From: Oceanobacillus chungangensis
GTDB taxonomy: Bacteria > Bacillota > Bacilli > Bacillales > Amphibacillaceae
Direction of reading: 5' to 3'
Length of the DNA: 64,000 nt
Assembly: GCF_003369565.1 (NCBI RefSeq)
Contig: NZ_PIOD01000020.1
Location: 12,487-76,486 of the forward strand
This document shows, in pieces, positions 16,474 through 25,300 of the stretch. The position numbers and the translations under genes were made by a program. The stretch's first letter is position 1. Each line of letters opens with the position of its first letter. The notes under the pieces are model-generated. The model was not told where the DNA came from. It worked only from the letters and a program-made list of their open reading frames with translations, and searched no databases.

Positions 16474-17862
16474 ATGAATATTATTGTTAAGGAAGCCTTA
16501 ATCCCAAATCTTGATAATTCAGGTGAACCGATTTTATTGAGTGATGATACAATTAAATTGCGTAAACAGAAAATTTTGAACTTGATGCAAGAAGCAAACC
16601 TAAGCGCGTTAGTTATTTATGCTGATAAAGAACATGGGAGTAACTTTGAATACTTAACTGGATTTATCCCCCGCTTTGAAGAAGGTTTACAAATACTAAA
16701 TCAAGATGGCAGTTCTACGTTATTGCTCGGAAATGAAAACTACAACAAGGTGAAGTTTTCCCGTGTAGAGAGCGAGGGGGTTCAGTGCCCACTCTTCTCC
16801 CTGCCAAATCAACCAATGGGTGATTTTCGCCCATTAGCACACTATTTGCGCCAAGTAAATTTTGATACTTCACAAAAAGTGGGAGTAGTAGGATGGAAGC
16901 TATTATCGAATGACTTTAATGACTTCCATCAGAGGTTTGATCTGCCTGCTTTTATCATTGATGCTTTAGCTGAAGTGGTAGGAAAGGACAGATTAGTAAA
17001 TGCGACACAAATTTACATGCATCCAGGAAAAGGGGCACGCGTAACAAATAACTCCAATGAAATTGCTCGTTATGAGTATGGTGCTTCACTAGCTTCAGAT
17101 GCAGTCTTATCAGCTATGAATGCGCTGGAAGAAGGGGTCAAGGAAACAGAAATAGGGGATTTATTAAATCGTGACGGTCAATACCAAAATGTGATAACCA
17201 TCTCGGCCTTTGGAGATCGCTTTATAAAAGCAAACCTTTATCCAACGAATCGCCAACTTAAAAAAGGAGATAAAGTTGCATTAACAGTTAGTTATAAAGG
17301 TGGTTTATCAAGTCGTTCAGGTTATGCTGTATCCAACCTCGAAGAACTGGAAAATGTTGATCCCGGTTATCTTGATGAAGTTGTAATTCCTTACTTTAAA
17401 GCTTATAACTGGTGGCTTAATAACATTTCCATTGGTATAACTGGTGGCAAATTCTATGATAACTTTGCTAAATATTATCCTCAGAGTAAATATGGTTGGG
17501 AATTATGTCCTGGGCACTTAACTGCAGATGAAGAATGGCTGAGTTCACCATTTTATAAAGGGTCAGTTGCAATTGTTCAAAGTGGGAATATATTCCAAGT
17601 GGATTTTATTCCAGTTCATGAAGGATTCCATGGAGTTTCGGCAGAAAGCACGATTGTTTTAGCAGATAGAAATCTTATTCAAGAAATCCAAACAGAATAT
17701 CCTGATTTATGGGAACGAATTGAATCACGTCGGAACTACCTTAAAGAGAACTTGAATATTCATTTAAAACCAGAAGTCTTACCTCTTACAAGTACCCTGG
17801 GGTATTATCGTCCTTTCTTTTTGTGTTCAGAAAATGTACTTGCGGTTGAGAAAGGTAAGTAA
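16474..17862 (+). CDS. M24 (Xaa-Pro aminopeptidase-like) protein with degenerate metal site
   Basis: A 462-residue protein: creatinase-type N-terminal domain (about 30-180) and pita-bread M24 domain (about 195-400). In active M24 enzymes the dimetal site uses two Asp, one His and two Glu. Here the stretch that should hold the two Asp reads KVALTVSYKGGLSSRSG (267-283) with neither, and the first Glu position reads NIFQVDF (Gln375). GH at 347-348 and Glu391 remain. It is probably not a metallopeptidase, or uses another mechanism. It lies 96 bp after the DeoR gene with GTAGGAGG before the ATG, and is followed by a terminator. Confidence 0.75.
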   Translation: MNIIVKEALIPNLDNSGEPILLSDDTIKLRKQKILNLMQEANLSALVIYADKEHGSNFEYLTGFIPRFEEGLQILNQDGSSTLLLGNENYNKVKFSRVESEGVQCPLFSLPNQPMGDFRPLAHYLRQVNFDTSQKVGVVGWKLLSNDFNDFHQRFDLPAFIIDALAEVVGKDRLVNATQIYMHPGKGARVTNNSNEIARYEYGASLASDAVLSAMNALEEGVKETEIGDLLNRDGQYQNVITISAFGDRFIKANLYPTNRQLKKGDKVALTVSYKGGLSSRSGYAVSNLEELENVDPGYLDEVVIPYFKAYNWWLNNISIGITGGKFYDNFAKYYPQSKYGWELCPGHLTADEEWLSSPFYKGSVAIVQSGNIFQVDFIPVHEGFHGVSAESTIVLADRNLIQEIQTEYPDLWERIESRRNYLKENLNIHLKPEVLPLTSTLGYYRPFFLCSENVLAVEKGK

Positions 17863-17887
17863 ACTATTATTATAGGGAATTTCCTCA

Positions 17888-17918
17888 AAAAAATCACACC
17901 GTTCAGGTGTGATTTTTT
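17888..17918 (+). terminator. Rho-independent terminator after the M24-like gene
   Basis: AAAAAATCACACC (17888-17900) pairs with GGTGTGATTTTTT (17906-17918) around a 5-nt loop. Confidence 0.92.
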
Positions 17919-18220
17919 ATACCAAAACTTATTAAAAAAGACTTGTTTATCAGAGGGAATTTTCAAATAACTAGGTCAAGCTATTTCGTTAGTATAAATT
18001 AATTCTATAATTCCAACAGCGAATCATATCCCATATTTCTCAAGTACTAATGGATAAACTCTGCTGGCTGCGTAGGGTTGTAACGGGACAGTTATCGAAT
18101 CAAGAAGTACTATTCAAGGGTATGCAGGAGATACCTTGAATACCTTGCATCTTACTCGTTAACAGGAAAGTAAACTGGATTGGCGAGGATGTCTGTAAAG
18201 GTAGTTTTAAATAATCATAT
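17919..18220. other. intergenic, no recognisable feature
   Basis: A 29-codon frame starting at an ATG near 18050 and further broken frames may be remnants, but no family is recognisable and no ribosome binding site is present. Confidence 0.35.
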
Positions 18221-18261
18221 AAAAAACACCCTAACCTTTGAGAATGTAAGGCTAGGATGTT
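18221..18261 (-). terminator. terminator of the 41-residue small-protein gene
   Basis: 18225-18238 pairs with 18248-18261 (12 of 14 positions); on the minus strand the hairpin is followed by TTTTTTAT, about 40 bp after the stop codon at 18300. Confidence 0.65.
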
Positions 18262-18299
18262 CTGTTCCTATATTGTTTCAGTTGGCTATTTTTAAAACA

Positions 18300-18425
18300 T
18301 TAGTTTTCCTGTGGTTTCGAATCCGTTTCACGTTGTGGCTCAACATCCTTCTTTGAATCCTTCTCTTTCTGTTCCTGCTCAAGAGAGTCACTGTCTTTTG
18401 GTTTTTCTTTATCCTGATTTGTCAC
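18300..18425 (-). CDS. 41-residue hydrophilic, highly charged small protein
   Basis: A GTG-started frame preceded by GAGGTGAT encodes 41 residues that are almost all polar: MTNQDKEKPKDSDSLEQEQ and a similar Lys/Glu/Asp/Gln/Ser-rich remainder ending KPQEN, with no hydrophobic core. It is followed by its own terminator, which argues for a real transcript. The composition suggests an intrinsically disordered protein, as in small sporulation or stress proteins, but I recognise no family. Confidence 0.6.
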   Translation of the reverse strand: MTNQDKEKPKDSDSLEQEQKEKDSKKDVEPQRETDSKPQEN

Positions 18426-18514
18426 AATATCACCTCATTTATAGAATTGGATATTATCAAAAATCGTACATGAATAATGTACCCTTTAACATTAAGGTGG
18501 AAGTTCGAAAAAAC

Positions 18515-18533
18515 ACGGGAAGTGACAGGCACC
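18515..18533. repeat. short dispersed repeat, GTGACAGGCAC type (copy 1)
   Basis: CGGGAAGTGACAGGCACC here corresponds to CGGGGAGTGACAGGCACT at 62877-62895. Similar GGTGCCTGTCAC words are widespread in Bacillaceae genomes. Confidence 0.5.
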
Positions 18534-18547
18534 AAACGCACAGCCTC

Positions 18548-19420
18548 CTAAATCTTACTCACTTTCGTGTATGCTGATAGCAGTACTCCGCCTACAATGA
18601 TGAGTGATCCTAGGATTTCTGTTATGGTTATTGGCTTGAATAGAATAATTAATCCCATGATCATTGCTACAAATGGTTCTAAATTAGATAATATGGATGC
18701 CTTCGATGCATCGACGTATCGAATATTTTGATTCCATATCAGCGTTGCGATGCCGTGTACAACGATTGCGGTACCGATAAGAAACGCCCAATCAGGCAGA
18801 CTAGTGCTCATTCTTAATGGATTGTCTAGGGTAAATGCAAACGGAATGGAGATAACAAAGCCGATGATATTCGAATATAAAGTGATAGTCAGTGGATCAA
18901 TTCTGCTTGAGAAATGTCTTGTCATGATAATCATAATGGCGAATGTAATCATCGTTATGACAATCCATAATAATCCTTTTTCAAAATGTAAAGAAGTGAA
19001 ACTCCCCTTAGTAATGACTAGGTAAATACCGATAAGTGCAATCACTGACCCTGCAAGCATACGAATGGTAAACTTTTCCTTTAGAAAAATAGCAGCCAGA
19101 AATCCAGTTAATATCGGGGTGGTTGCTAGAATTAATGCAGATGTTGTAGAATCAGCTGTTTGCAACCCCATGAAAAAAGACCATTGGTTAATGAATACAC
19201 CAATTACCCCTAAAATAGCAAGTGCAAAAAAGTCTCTTGTGTTCACGCGTTTAAATTGTTTTTTATTTAAGGATAAACATAAAAGTAAAAGTGCAATGAA
19301 TAAAAGTCGAAGCGTGGTTAATAGGGTCGGTGAAAAGTGCTGAACTAAAATTTTTCCAAATACAAAGTTACTGCCCCATACCATTACACAAAAAGTAAGC
19401 CAAGCATATGCTTTTAACAA
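18548..19420 (-). CDS. DMT-superfamily transporter (EamA type)
   Basis: A 290-residue protein with ten hydrophobic segments in two EamA repeats (for example VWGSNFVFGK near the N-terminus and ILSNLEPFVAMIMGLIIL in the second half). Family members export amino acids or other small metabolites. The start is uncertain: an in-frame TTG at 19450 has no ribosome binding site, the ATG at 19429 directly abuts AGGAAGG, and the TTG at 19420 has that motif at good spacing, so I use it. Confidence 0.82.
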   Translation of the reverse strand: MLKAYAWLTFCVMVWGSNFVFGKILVQHFSPTLLTTLRLLFIALLLLCLSLNKKQFKRVNTRDFFALAILGVIGVFINQWSFFMGLQTADSTTSALILATTPILTGFLAAIFLKEKFTIRMLAGSVIALIGIYLVITKGSFTSLHFEKGLLWIVITMITFAIMIIMTRHFSSRIDPLTITLYSNIIGFVISIPFAFTLDNPLRMSTSLPDWAFLIGTAIVVHGIATLIWNQNIRYVDASKASILSNLEPFVAMIMGLIILFKPITITEILGSLIIVGGVLLSAYTKVSKI

Positions 19421-19521
19421 ATCTTCCATCCTTCCTATGATAAAATCCAAGATTTTATTTTATCATGTGCAGGTCGAGATATCACTATTAATAAAATGGA
19501 GAGAATTGCTTAGAGAAGAGA

Positions 19522-19548
19522 AACGAAGGCTTTGTTTAAGCCTTCGTT
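19522..19548 (-). terminator. terminator after the FabH-like gene
   Basis: AACGAAGGCTT (19522-19532) pairs with AAGCCTTCGTT (19538-19548); on the minus strand it is followed by TCTCTTCTC. It lies 20 bp after the stop codon. Confidence 0.8.
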
Positions 19549-19569
19549 GTAAAAAAATGTATGGGATAT

Positions 19570-20562
19570 CTAGTACCTAAATAACATTGTAACGAATTCA
19601 TGCCCGCCGCCAATTGTCCAAAATAATACTAAATCTCCTCGTTTAATTCGACCAGATTCAATTCCTTCGTAAAGTGAAATGAAAGGACTACTTGTCCCTG
19701 TGTATCCATACCTATCTCCAACATAGACGATTTTCTCGTTGGGGATGTCAAATCGTTCTTGCATTCTTTCGATGTTGACTAGAGCAAATTGAGATAGACA
19801 GAAGCTATCGATATCATCAATTGTTAAGTTATTCCGGTTTAGAATTTCTTCAAATTGCTCATAGACATAAGGTAGTGACATCGTACCATCAAATGGGTGC
19901 CATAACATATAGTCCGAATTCTCGCCGTCTTTTAGGGATTTGGACAACCCTTTTTCAGGATATAAGATGTTATTGCGATTAGACGAATCTACTTCAAACA
20001 TCCCATCAATGAAACCAGTATTCTCTTCTTCTGTTTTTTCCAAAATAATAGCAGAAGAAGCATCACCAAAGTTTGCGAGTGTCATAGCGTCATCGGGGTT
20101 ACCAAGTAAAGAAAGATAATCTGATCCGACTACTAATGCTTTATTTACATGGGGACTAGACAGCATGTATCGTGATGCTTGTTCTACAGCAATTGTCATA
20201 CCTGCACAGTTCGCATTCAAGTCATAAATCACTGTACCTTTTCGTGCCTCAATTGCATTATGGACAAACATAGCATTGGTAGGAACTGTATATTCAGGAA
20301 CCTGAGTGGAAAATACAATCATGTCTAAATCATTTCCTGTTAATCCTGACTTTTCAAGCACTCGTTTCGATGCTTCAATTGCCATCGTTATGGAATTTTC
20401 GTCAGGACTATCAATGACATATCTTTCTTCTCTTCCCATTATTTCTAAGAAGTTCGAAATGTCTTTTCCTGTTTTGTTTTTAAAATGTTCGATATAGCGA
20501 GCATTATCGACGATTTGTTCTGGATGATAAATTTCTACAGCGTTTATTCTAATATTAGTCAT
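19570..20562 (-). CDS. 3-oxoacyl-ACP synthase III-like protein lacking the usual His/Asn
   Basis: A 330-residue thiolase-fold protein of the FabH family. The active-site cysteine is present (NANCAG, Cys119). However, the position of the catalytic His (HQAN in FabH) reads SQFA (Ser257), and the catalytic Asn position reads YGYTG (Tyr287). KAS III enzymes need Cys-His-Asn for decarboxylative condensation, so this protein may instead transfer acyl groups, as the related DpsC/CerJ-type proteins do. Start: AGGAG precedes the ATG at 20562; an upstream in-frame start at 20616 lies in the terminator region. The neighbouring STAS-like gene precedes it but is separated by a terminator hairpin. Confidence 0.8.
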   Translation of the reverse strand: MTNIRINAVEIYHPEQIVDNARYIEHFKNKTGKDISNFLEIMGREERYVIDSPDENSITMAIEASKRVLEKSGLTGNDLDMIVFSTQVPEYTVPTNAMFVHNAIEARKGTVIYDLNANCAGMTIAVEQASRYMLSSPHVNKALVVGSDYLSLLGNPDDAMTLANFGDASSAIILEKTEEENTGFIDGMFEVDSSNRNNILYPEKGLSKSLKDGENSDYMLWHPFDGTMSLPYVYEQFEEILNRNNLTIDDIDSFCLSQFALVNIERMQERFDIPNEKIVYVGDRYGYTGTSSPFISLYEGIESGRIKRGDLVLFWTIGGGHEFVTMLFRY

Positions 20563-20607
20563 TGTTTTCAACTCGCTCCTATATTTGTTTATGTATGATA
20601 CTGAAAT

Positions 20608-20640
20608 AAAAAGCAAGATCCGATTTGAATCTTGCTTTTT
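20608..20640 (-). terminator. terminator/attenuator between STAS-like and FabH-like genes
   Basis: AAAAAGCAAGAT (20608-20619) pairs exactly with ATCTTGCTTTTT (20629-20640). It sits only 46 bp before the FabH-like start, leaving little room for a separate promoter, so partial read-through or attenuation is possible. Confidence 0.85.
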
Positions 20641-20686
20641 ATTTTGATTAAAGTAAGAAAGTAACTTACTATATTAGTGCAGTTAA

Positions 20687-20726
20687 GGCTGTCACCTAAA
20701 AGCTTGGCTAAACTTTAGTTTTCTAA
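20687..20726. repeat. dispersed 40-bp repeat, copy 1
   Basis: Starts GGCTGTCACCTAAAAGCTTGG and ends TTTTCTAA. Nearly the same sequence occurs at 33339-33378 and a diverged copy at 51822-51859. This copy overlaps the end of the STAS-like gene and contains an imperfect inverted repeat. Confidence 0.8.
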
Positions 20727-21076
20727 TAAATCTCTGCAACTTCGAAATTAGTTAAGCCTGCACTACGCGCTATGCGATTTAATTGCATTTTAATAATTGC
20801 GCTTTTCTTGATGCCAACTTCCACTTTTTCAAATCCAGACTCTTTATATAATTTCATACAGAATTCTAAAGGAGGTATCATCTCTTGTGTTACAACATTT
20901 AAATCCCTGCAATCAAATTTTAGTGTGTATTCATTTGCTTTAACCCCAGCAACGATGCGTTTATAATCTGCAACGAATTCTTCTGCCTTTTCAGGTGTAA
21001 ATGAGCCACTCACCGTCATATCAATTGTTTTATTTCCTTGATTTACCTTCATTGTGTAAGATCCTTCATTTGCCAT
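20723..21076 (-). CDS. STAS-like small protein
   Basis: A 117-residue protein with alternating beta and alpha pattern (MKVNQGNKTIDMTVSGSF; YTLKFDCRDLNVVTQEMIPPLEF; VEVGIKKSAIIKMQLNRIAR) resembling STAS/anti-sigma-antagonist folds. No conserved phosphorylatable Ser is evident at the usual position, so it is not a standard SpoIIAA. The start is chosen at the second in-frame candidate (21076); the upstream GTG at 21085 is possible. It precedes the FabH-like gene on the same strand, and such pairs may act together (inference). Confidence 0.6.
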   Translation of the reverse strand: MANEGSYTMKVNQGNKTIDMTVSGSFTPEKAEEFVADYKRIVAGVKANEYTLKFDCRDLNVVTQEMIPPLEFCMKLYKESGFEKVEVGIKKSAIIKMQLNRIARSAGLTNFEVAEIY

Positions 21077-21398
21077 TCTTTCCACATCCTTTCGCCATTT
21101 TAACCTACTTTTGTACTATATTATTATCGGCATAAATTTTCTATTGTTAACAAATAGTTTGATTTTTTAACAATTAAAATAAGAAACTCTATTCAGTGGG
21201 ATTGCTTTTGTAATTTATCATTGTAGGAGAGGATGTATTAGTTCATCTTATAGATAGTAGGTGTGGGAAAAATAAGGAGTATGTAACGGCTGGTGATGGT
21301 TGTGCCTAATTTCTTCATTTAAGGGTAACCAACAAATGCGGGACTATGAACATAGTTTCATAACTGATGGTTCTCATAGAAAAGTTTTTCAATACAAA
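21077..21398. other. intergenic, promoter of the STAS-like gene only
   Basis: AT-rich sequence; no gene or repeat recognised. Short plus-strand fragments around 21220-21340 look non-coding. Confidence 0.35.
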
Positions 21399-21430
21399 GA
21401 AGGTCAGTAGATCAAGATATACCGACCTTC
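21399..21430 (-). terminator. terminator of the TetR gene
   Basis: GAAGGTCAGTA (21399-21409) pairs with TACCGACCTTC (21420-21430), one mismatch; on the minus strand it is followed by TTTGTATT. Confidence 0.75.
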
Positions 21431-21434
21431 CTTA

Positions 21435-22268
21435 TTATGAAAATGAATAATAGTTTTGAAGTAAATAAGAGATCCATTTGCATTCGGGTTTGTTTCGAAC
21501 ATTCTCGATCAATCCTTTAATAATTGCAGGACTTAATGCTGGTTCAATCAGCTCTTCTTTTAGTAAAACCAATGATTCCTTTTCAATTGATTCTTTCATC
21601 TCATCTATTGTTTGCTCAATAATTTCGAGTAGCTTTTCTATTGTTACATCTTCGTTCAATGGATGCTTCATTGCTTGAATTACTTCTTCTGAAATCAATG
21701 GAATAGTAGTATGCTTTGCGAGTAAATTCGTCTTTTCCACAAATGACTCAGCAAGAAACTGTAAATCGAGTGGAGCACTATAGAATAGCTTCAGTTCCGA
21801 ATAAATACTTATGAAGCTTTTTATGCAATAAAGTAGATCATACTTTATTTCTTTTATTTTATCTCCATATATACGTTCAATCATTGATAAAATCGTTTCC
21901 TCTATTAAGCTATTGTAGTAGCTTATTTTTAAGAGAAATTCTTTATTAATCGTATGAGTTTGTTCTTTGATAAGAACTTTAGTGAAATCGGAATGCTTCT
22001 GAAAGGATTGAAATGTTTCATAGTAAAATATATAGAGAAGTTCTTCATTATTTGTATTTTTGACTACCCGGTCAATTTCTTTAATTATATCTTCCATGAA
22101 ATGGTCTATCATTGCTGAAATTAGCTCGTCCTTTGATTTGAAGGATAAGTAAAACGCCCCTTTTGAAATACCACATTTCTCCGTTATTTGTTGAACGGAT
22201 GTGGATTCAAATCCTTGATCCGCAAAAAGCTCTAATGCTTTATCCATTATTAATTGTTTTTTCATCAT
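21435..22268 (-). CDS. yerO: TetR-family repressor of the adjacent RND pump (YerO-like)
   Basis: A 277-residue regulator: N-terminal TetR helix-turn-helix (KALELFADQGFESTSVQQITEKCGISKGAFYLSF in two halves, about residues 10-45), then an all-helical ligand domain. It is longer than most TetR proteins, like B. subtilis YerO (289 residues), which also sits divergent from the swrC (yerP) gene and represses it. AGGAGAG precedes the ATG at 22268; the in-frame start at 22304 lies inside the operator region. Confidence 0.82.
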   Translation of the reverse strand: MMKKQLIMDKALELFADQGFESTSVQQITEKCGISKGAFYLSFKSKDELISAMIDHFMEDIIKEIDRVVKNTNNEELLYIFYYETFQSFQKHSDFTKVLIKEQTHTINKEFLLKISYYNSLIEETILSMIERIYGDKIKEIKYDLLYCIKSFISIYSELKLFYSAPLDLQFLAESFVEKTNLLAKHTTIPLISEEVIQAMKHPLNEDVTIEKLLEIIEQTIDEMKESIEKESLVLLKEELIEPALSPAIIKGLIENVRNKPECKWISYLLQNYYSFS

Positions 22269-22297
22269 ATCGTTTTTCTCTCCTATTACTTTTAGAG

Positions 22298-22327
22298 TTG
22301 ACAATTGACCGGTTAGTCAATTATTAT
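22298..22327 (+). promoter_or_regulatory. promoter and palindromic operator of the RND pump gene
   Basis: TTGACA (22298-22303) and TATTAT (22322-22327) form a sigma-A type promoter with 18-bp spacing. The spacer is filled by AATTGAC-CGGTTA-GTCAATT (22303-22322), a perfect 7-bp half-site palindrome of the TTGACtaaccGGTTAGTCAA type bound by TetR proteins. Binding there would block RNA polymerase. Confidence 0.8.
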
Positions 22328-22369
22328 AAGTAATTGGGAAAGATAAGTCAATTTAAGGTAGGTGTAGAG

Positions 22370-25300
22370 GTGAAAGGTTTAGTAAATTTTGTCTTAAAAA
22401 ATAAATTAGCAGTATGGTTGCTAACAATCATCATTACGGTATCTGGGATCTATTCCGGTACGCAAATGAAAACTGAAACAATCCCAGATATTTCCATTCC
22501 TTATTTAATGGTAATGGGTGTCTATCCTGGAGCAACTCCTGAGCAAGTGATGGATGATGTATCGATGCCGATAGAAAAGGCAGTAGAAGGTCTTGATGAC
22601 GTGAAAGCCGTTTATTCAAACTCATATTCTAATATGTCTAGTATTCAAGTGGAATACGATTATGGCATTGATATGGATGAAGCAAAGCGTGCTTTAGAAT
22701 CGGCGATTGATACAGTGACACTGCCAGAGGATGCACAAGAACCAACGATTACGTCAATTAGCATGAACATGATGCCTGTTGTGGCATTGAGTGTTAGTAG
22801 TGAATCGGAGGATATTGTTGACTTAACATCAACAGTAGAAGAAGTAATTGTTCCAAATATCGAGAAAATCGATGGTGTTGCTTCTGCAACAATAACTGGT
22901 CAACACATAGAAGAAGTAGAGCTTACTTATAATGAAGAGAGAATGGCGGAGCTTGGCCTTTCAGAAGATAATGTAAAAGAAATGATCCAAGCAAGTGATC
23001 TTGCAGTTTCATTAGGCCTTTATGAGTTTGAAGAAGGGGAACAAGCTGTTGCAATTGACGGTAAGTTCATGACAGCAGCAGAGCTAGAGGAAATGATGAT
23101 TCCGGTAGAACCGACGGAAGCAAATCCTTCTCCATTCGTAACCCTAAGTGATATCGCAACAATTGAAGTGGTTGGTAAAGTAGAATCCGTTTCACGTACA
23201 AACGGTGATGATGCAATCGCGATTCAGATTGTCAAAGATCAACAAGCAAACACAGTCGACGTTGTAAATGATGTAAAAGACTTAGTTAAAGAAGAACAGG
23301 AAAAGTATGAAGGACTAGTCATTGATATATCGTTAGATCAAGGGGAACCAATCGAATCTTCGGTCGCAACGATGATTGAAAAAGCGTTGTTTGGTGGTTT
23401 AATTGCTGTATTAATCATTCTTTTATTCTTACGTGATTTCAAATCAACGATTATTTCTATTATCTCCATTCCAGTATCTATTTTTATGTCATTATTGATA
23501 CTGAATTGGATGGATATTACATTAAACATGATGACGCTTGGAGCAATTACAGTTGCAATCGGTCGTGTAATTGATGACTCAATCGTTGTTGTAGAAAATA
23601 TTTATCGAAGGCTACACCTAAGAACAGAGAAATTAACTGGGCGAGCTCTGATTCGTGAAGCAACAGTTGAAATGTTCAAGCCAATCCTTTCGTCTACATT
23701 AGTAACGATTGCGGTATTCGCGCCACTTGTTTTCGTTAGTGGAATGGTTGGTGAGCTATTTATGCCATTCGCTTTAACGATGTCATTTGCACTGATTGCT
23801 TCATTACTTGTAGCAATTACTATTGTTCCTGTACTGTCTCATACCTTGTTTAAGAAAAAATTATACAATGAGAAGACAGAGAGCAGCCATAAAGAAGCTG
23901 GAAAATTGGCGAACTGGTATAAAGGAATGCTTAACTGGTCGCTAAATCATAAGATTATTACTTCAGCGATTGCGATTATTTTATTAGTCGGTAGCTTAGC
24001 GCTAACACCGTTAATCGGTTTTAGTTTCCTAGGCAGTGAAGAAGAAAAAGTAATGTATCTAACATACACGCCTGAAGCTGGTGAACTCGAGGAAGATACA
24101 TTAGCGAATATTGCAGTGGTTGAAGAAGAGTTATTAAAGCGTGATGATATTGATATCCTGCAACTATCAGTAACAGATAGTGCTGACCCAATGGTAGCAA
24201 TGTCGGGTGGTGGATCGAATGGTGCATTAATGTATCTTATTTTTGATCCGGAAATGGATGACTTCCCAGAAGTGCGCACGGAAATTGAGGATTATGTGTT
24301 TAACATTGGCCAGTCTGGCGAATGGAAGAGCCAGAACTTCTCATCAATGGGAATGTCTGCCAATGAAATTAGCTACACATTTTACAGCGAAGATTTAGAT
24401 AAACTTAATGAAGCTGTAATGATGGTAGAAGATGTGATGAATGAAAATGACGGTTTAGACGATGTTTCTTCAACAGCCGAGGATGCATATGTAGAATATA
24501 CATTCAATGTTGAACAAGATGAATTATTACAGTATGGGTTAACAACTGGGCAAATTATTATGATGTTGAACCCGAATGCAGCTCCAGAAGTATTAACAAC
24601 TGTCGAAAAGGATGGGAATACACTGGAAGTAATTGTCCAGCAAGAACAGGCTGCACAACCGAAATCGGTTGATGAGATGTTAGAAACAGAAGTACCAACT
24701 GCAATGGGTACGACAATGCCACTTTCTGAGCTTGTTACAGTAGAGGAAGGGATAACATTAAATACACTTGCACGTAGCGCAGGTGAATATTATGCAACTG
24801 TTTCTGGAACGGTTCTTGATGAGGATGTTTCAAAAGCATCTTCTCAAGTAGAGGAATCAATTGATGATTTAGATTTACCTAAAGGTGTAACAGTAGGGGT
24901 TGCTGGTGTAACTGCAGATATGAATGAAGCATTTACACAGCTAGGTATTGCGATGCTTGCAGCAATTGCAATTGTGTACTTCATCCTTGTTGTAACATTT
25001 CGTGAAGGTGTTGCTCCATTTGCAATTCTCTTCTCACTACCATTTGCGGTAATTGGTTCATTTGTTGGTCTATTGATCGCTGGTGAAACCATTTCTGTAT
25101 CGGTTATGATGGGACTATTGATGTTAATAGGTATTGTTGTTACGAACGCTATTGTGCTTGTAGACCGAATCGTTCGAATGGAGCGAGGGGGCTTAGTTAT
25201 GCGTGAAGCAATCCTGGAAGCGGGTAGCACACGTTTACGTCCAATCTTAATGACAGCAATCGCAACAATTGGTGCGTTAGTTCCATTAGCATTTGGTTCA

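Noticed and set aside
18311-18577. 88-codon plus-strand frame
   Set aside because: It is antisense to the small charged-protein gene, has no ribosome binding site and runs into repeat sequence.
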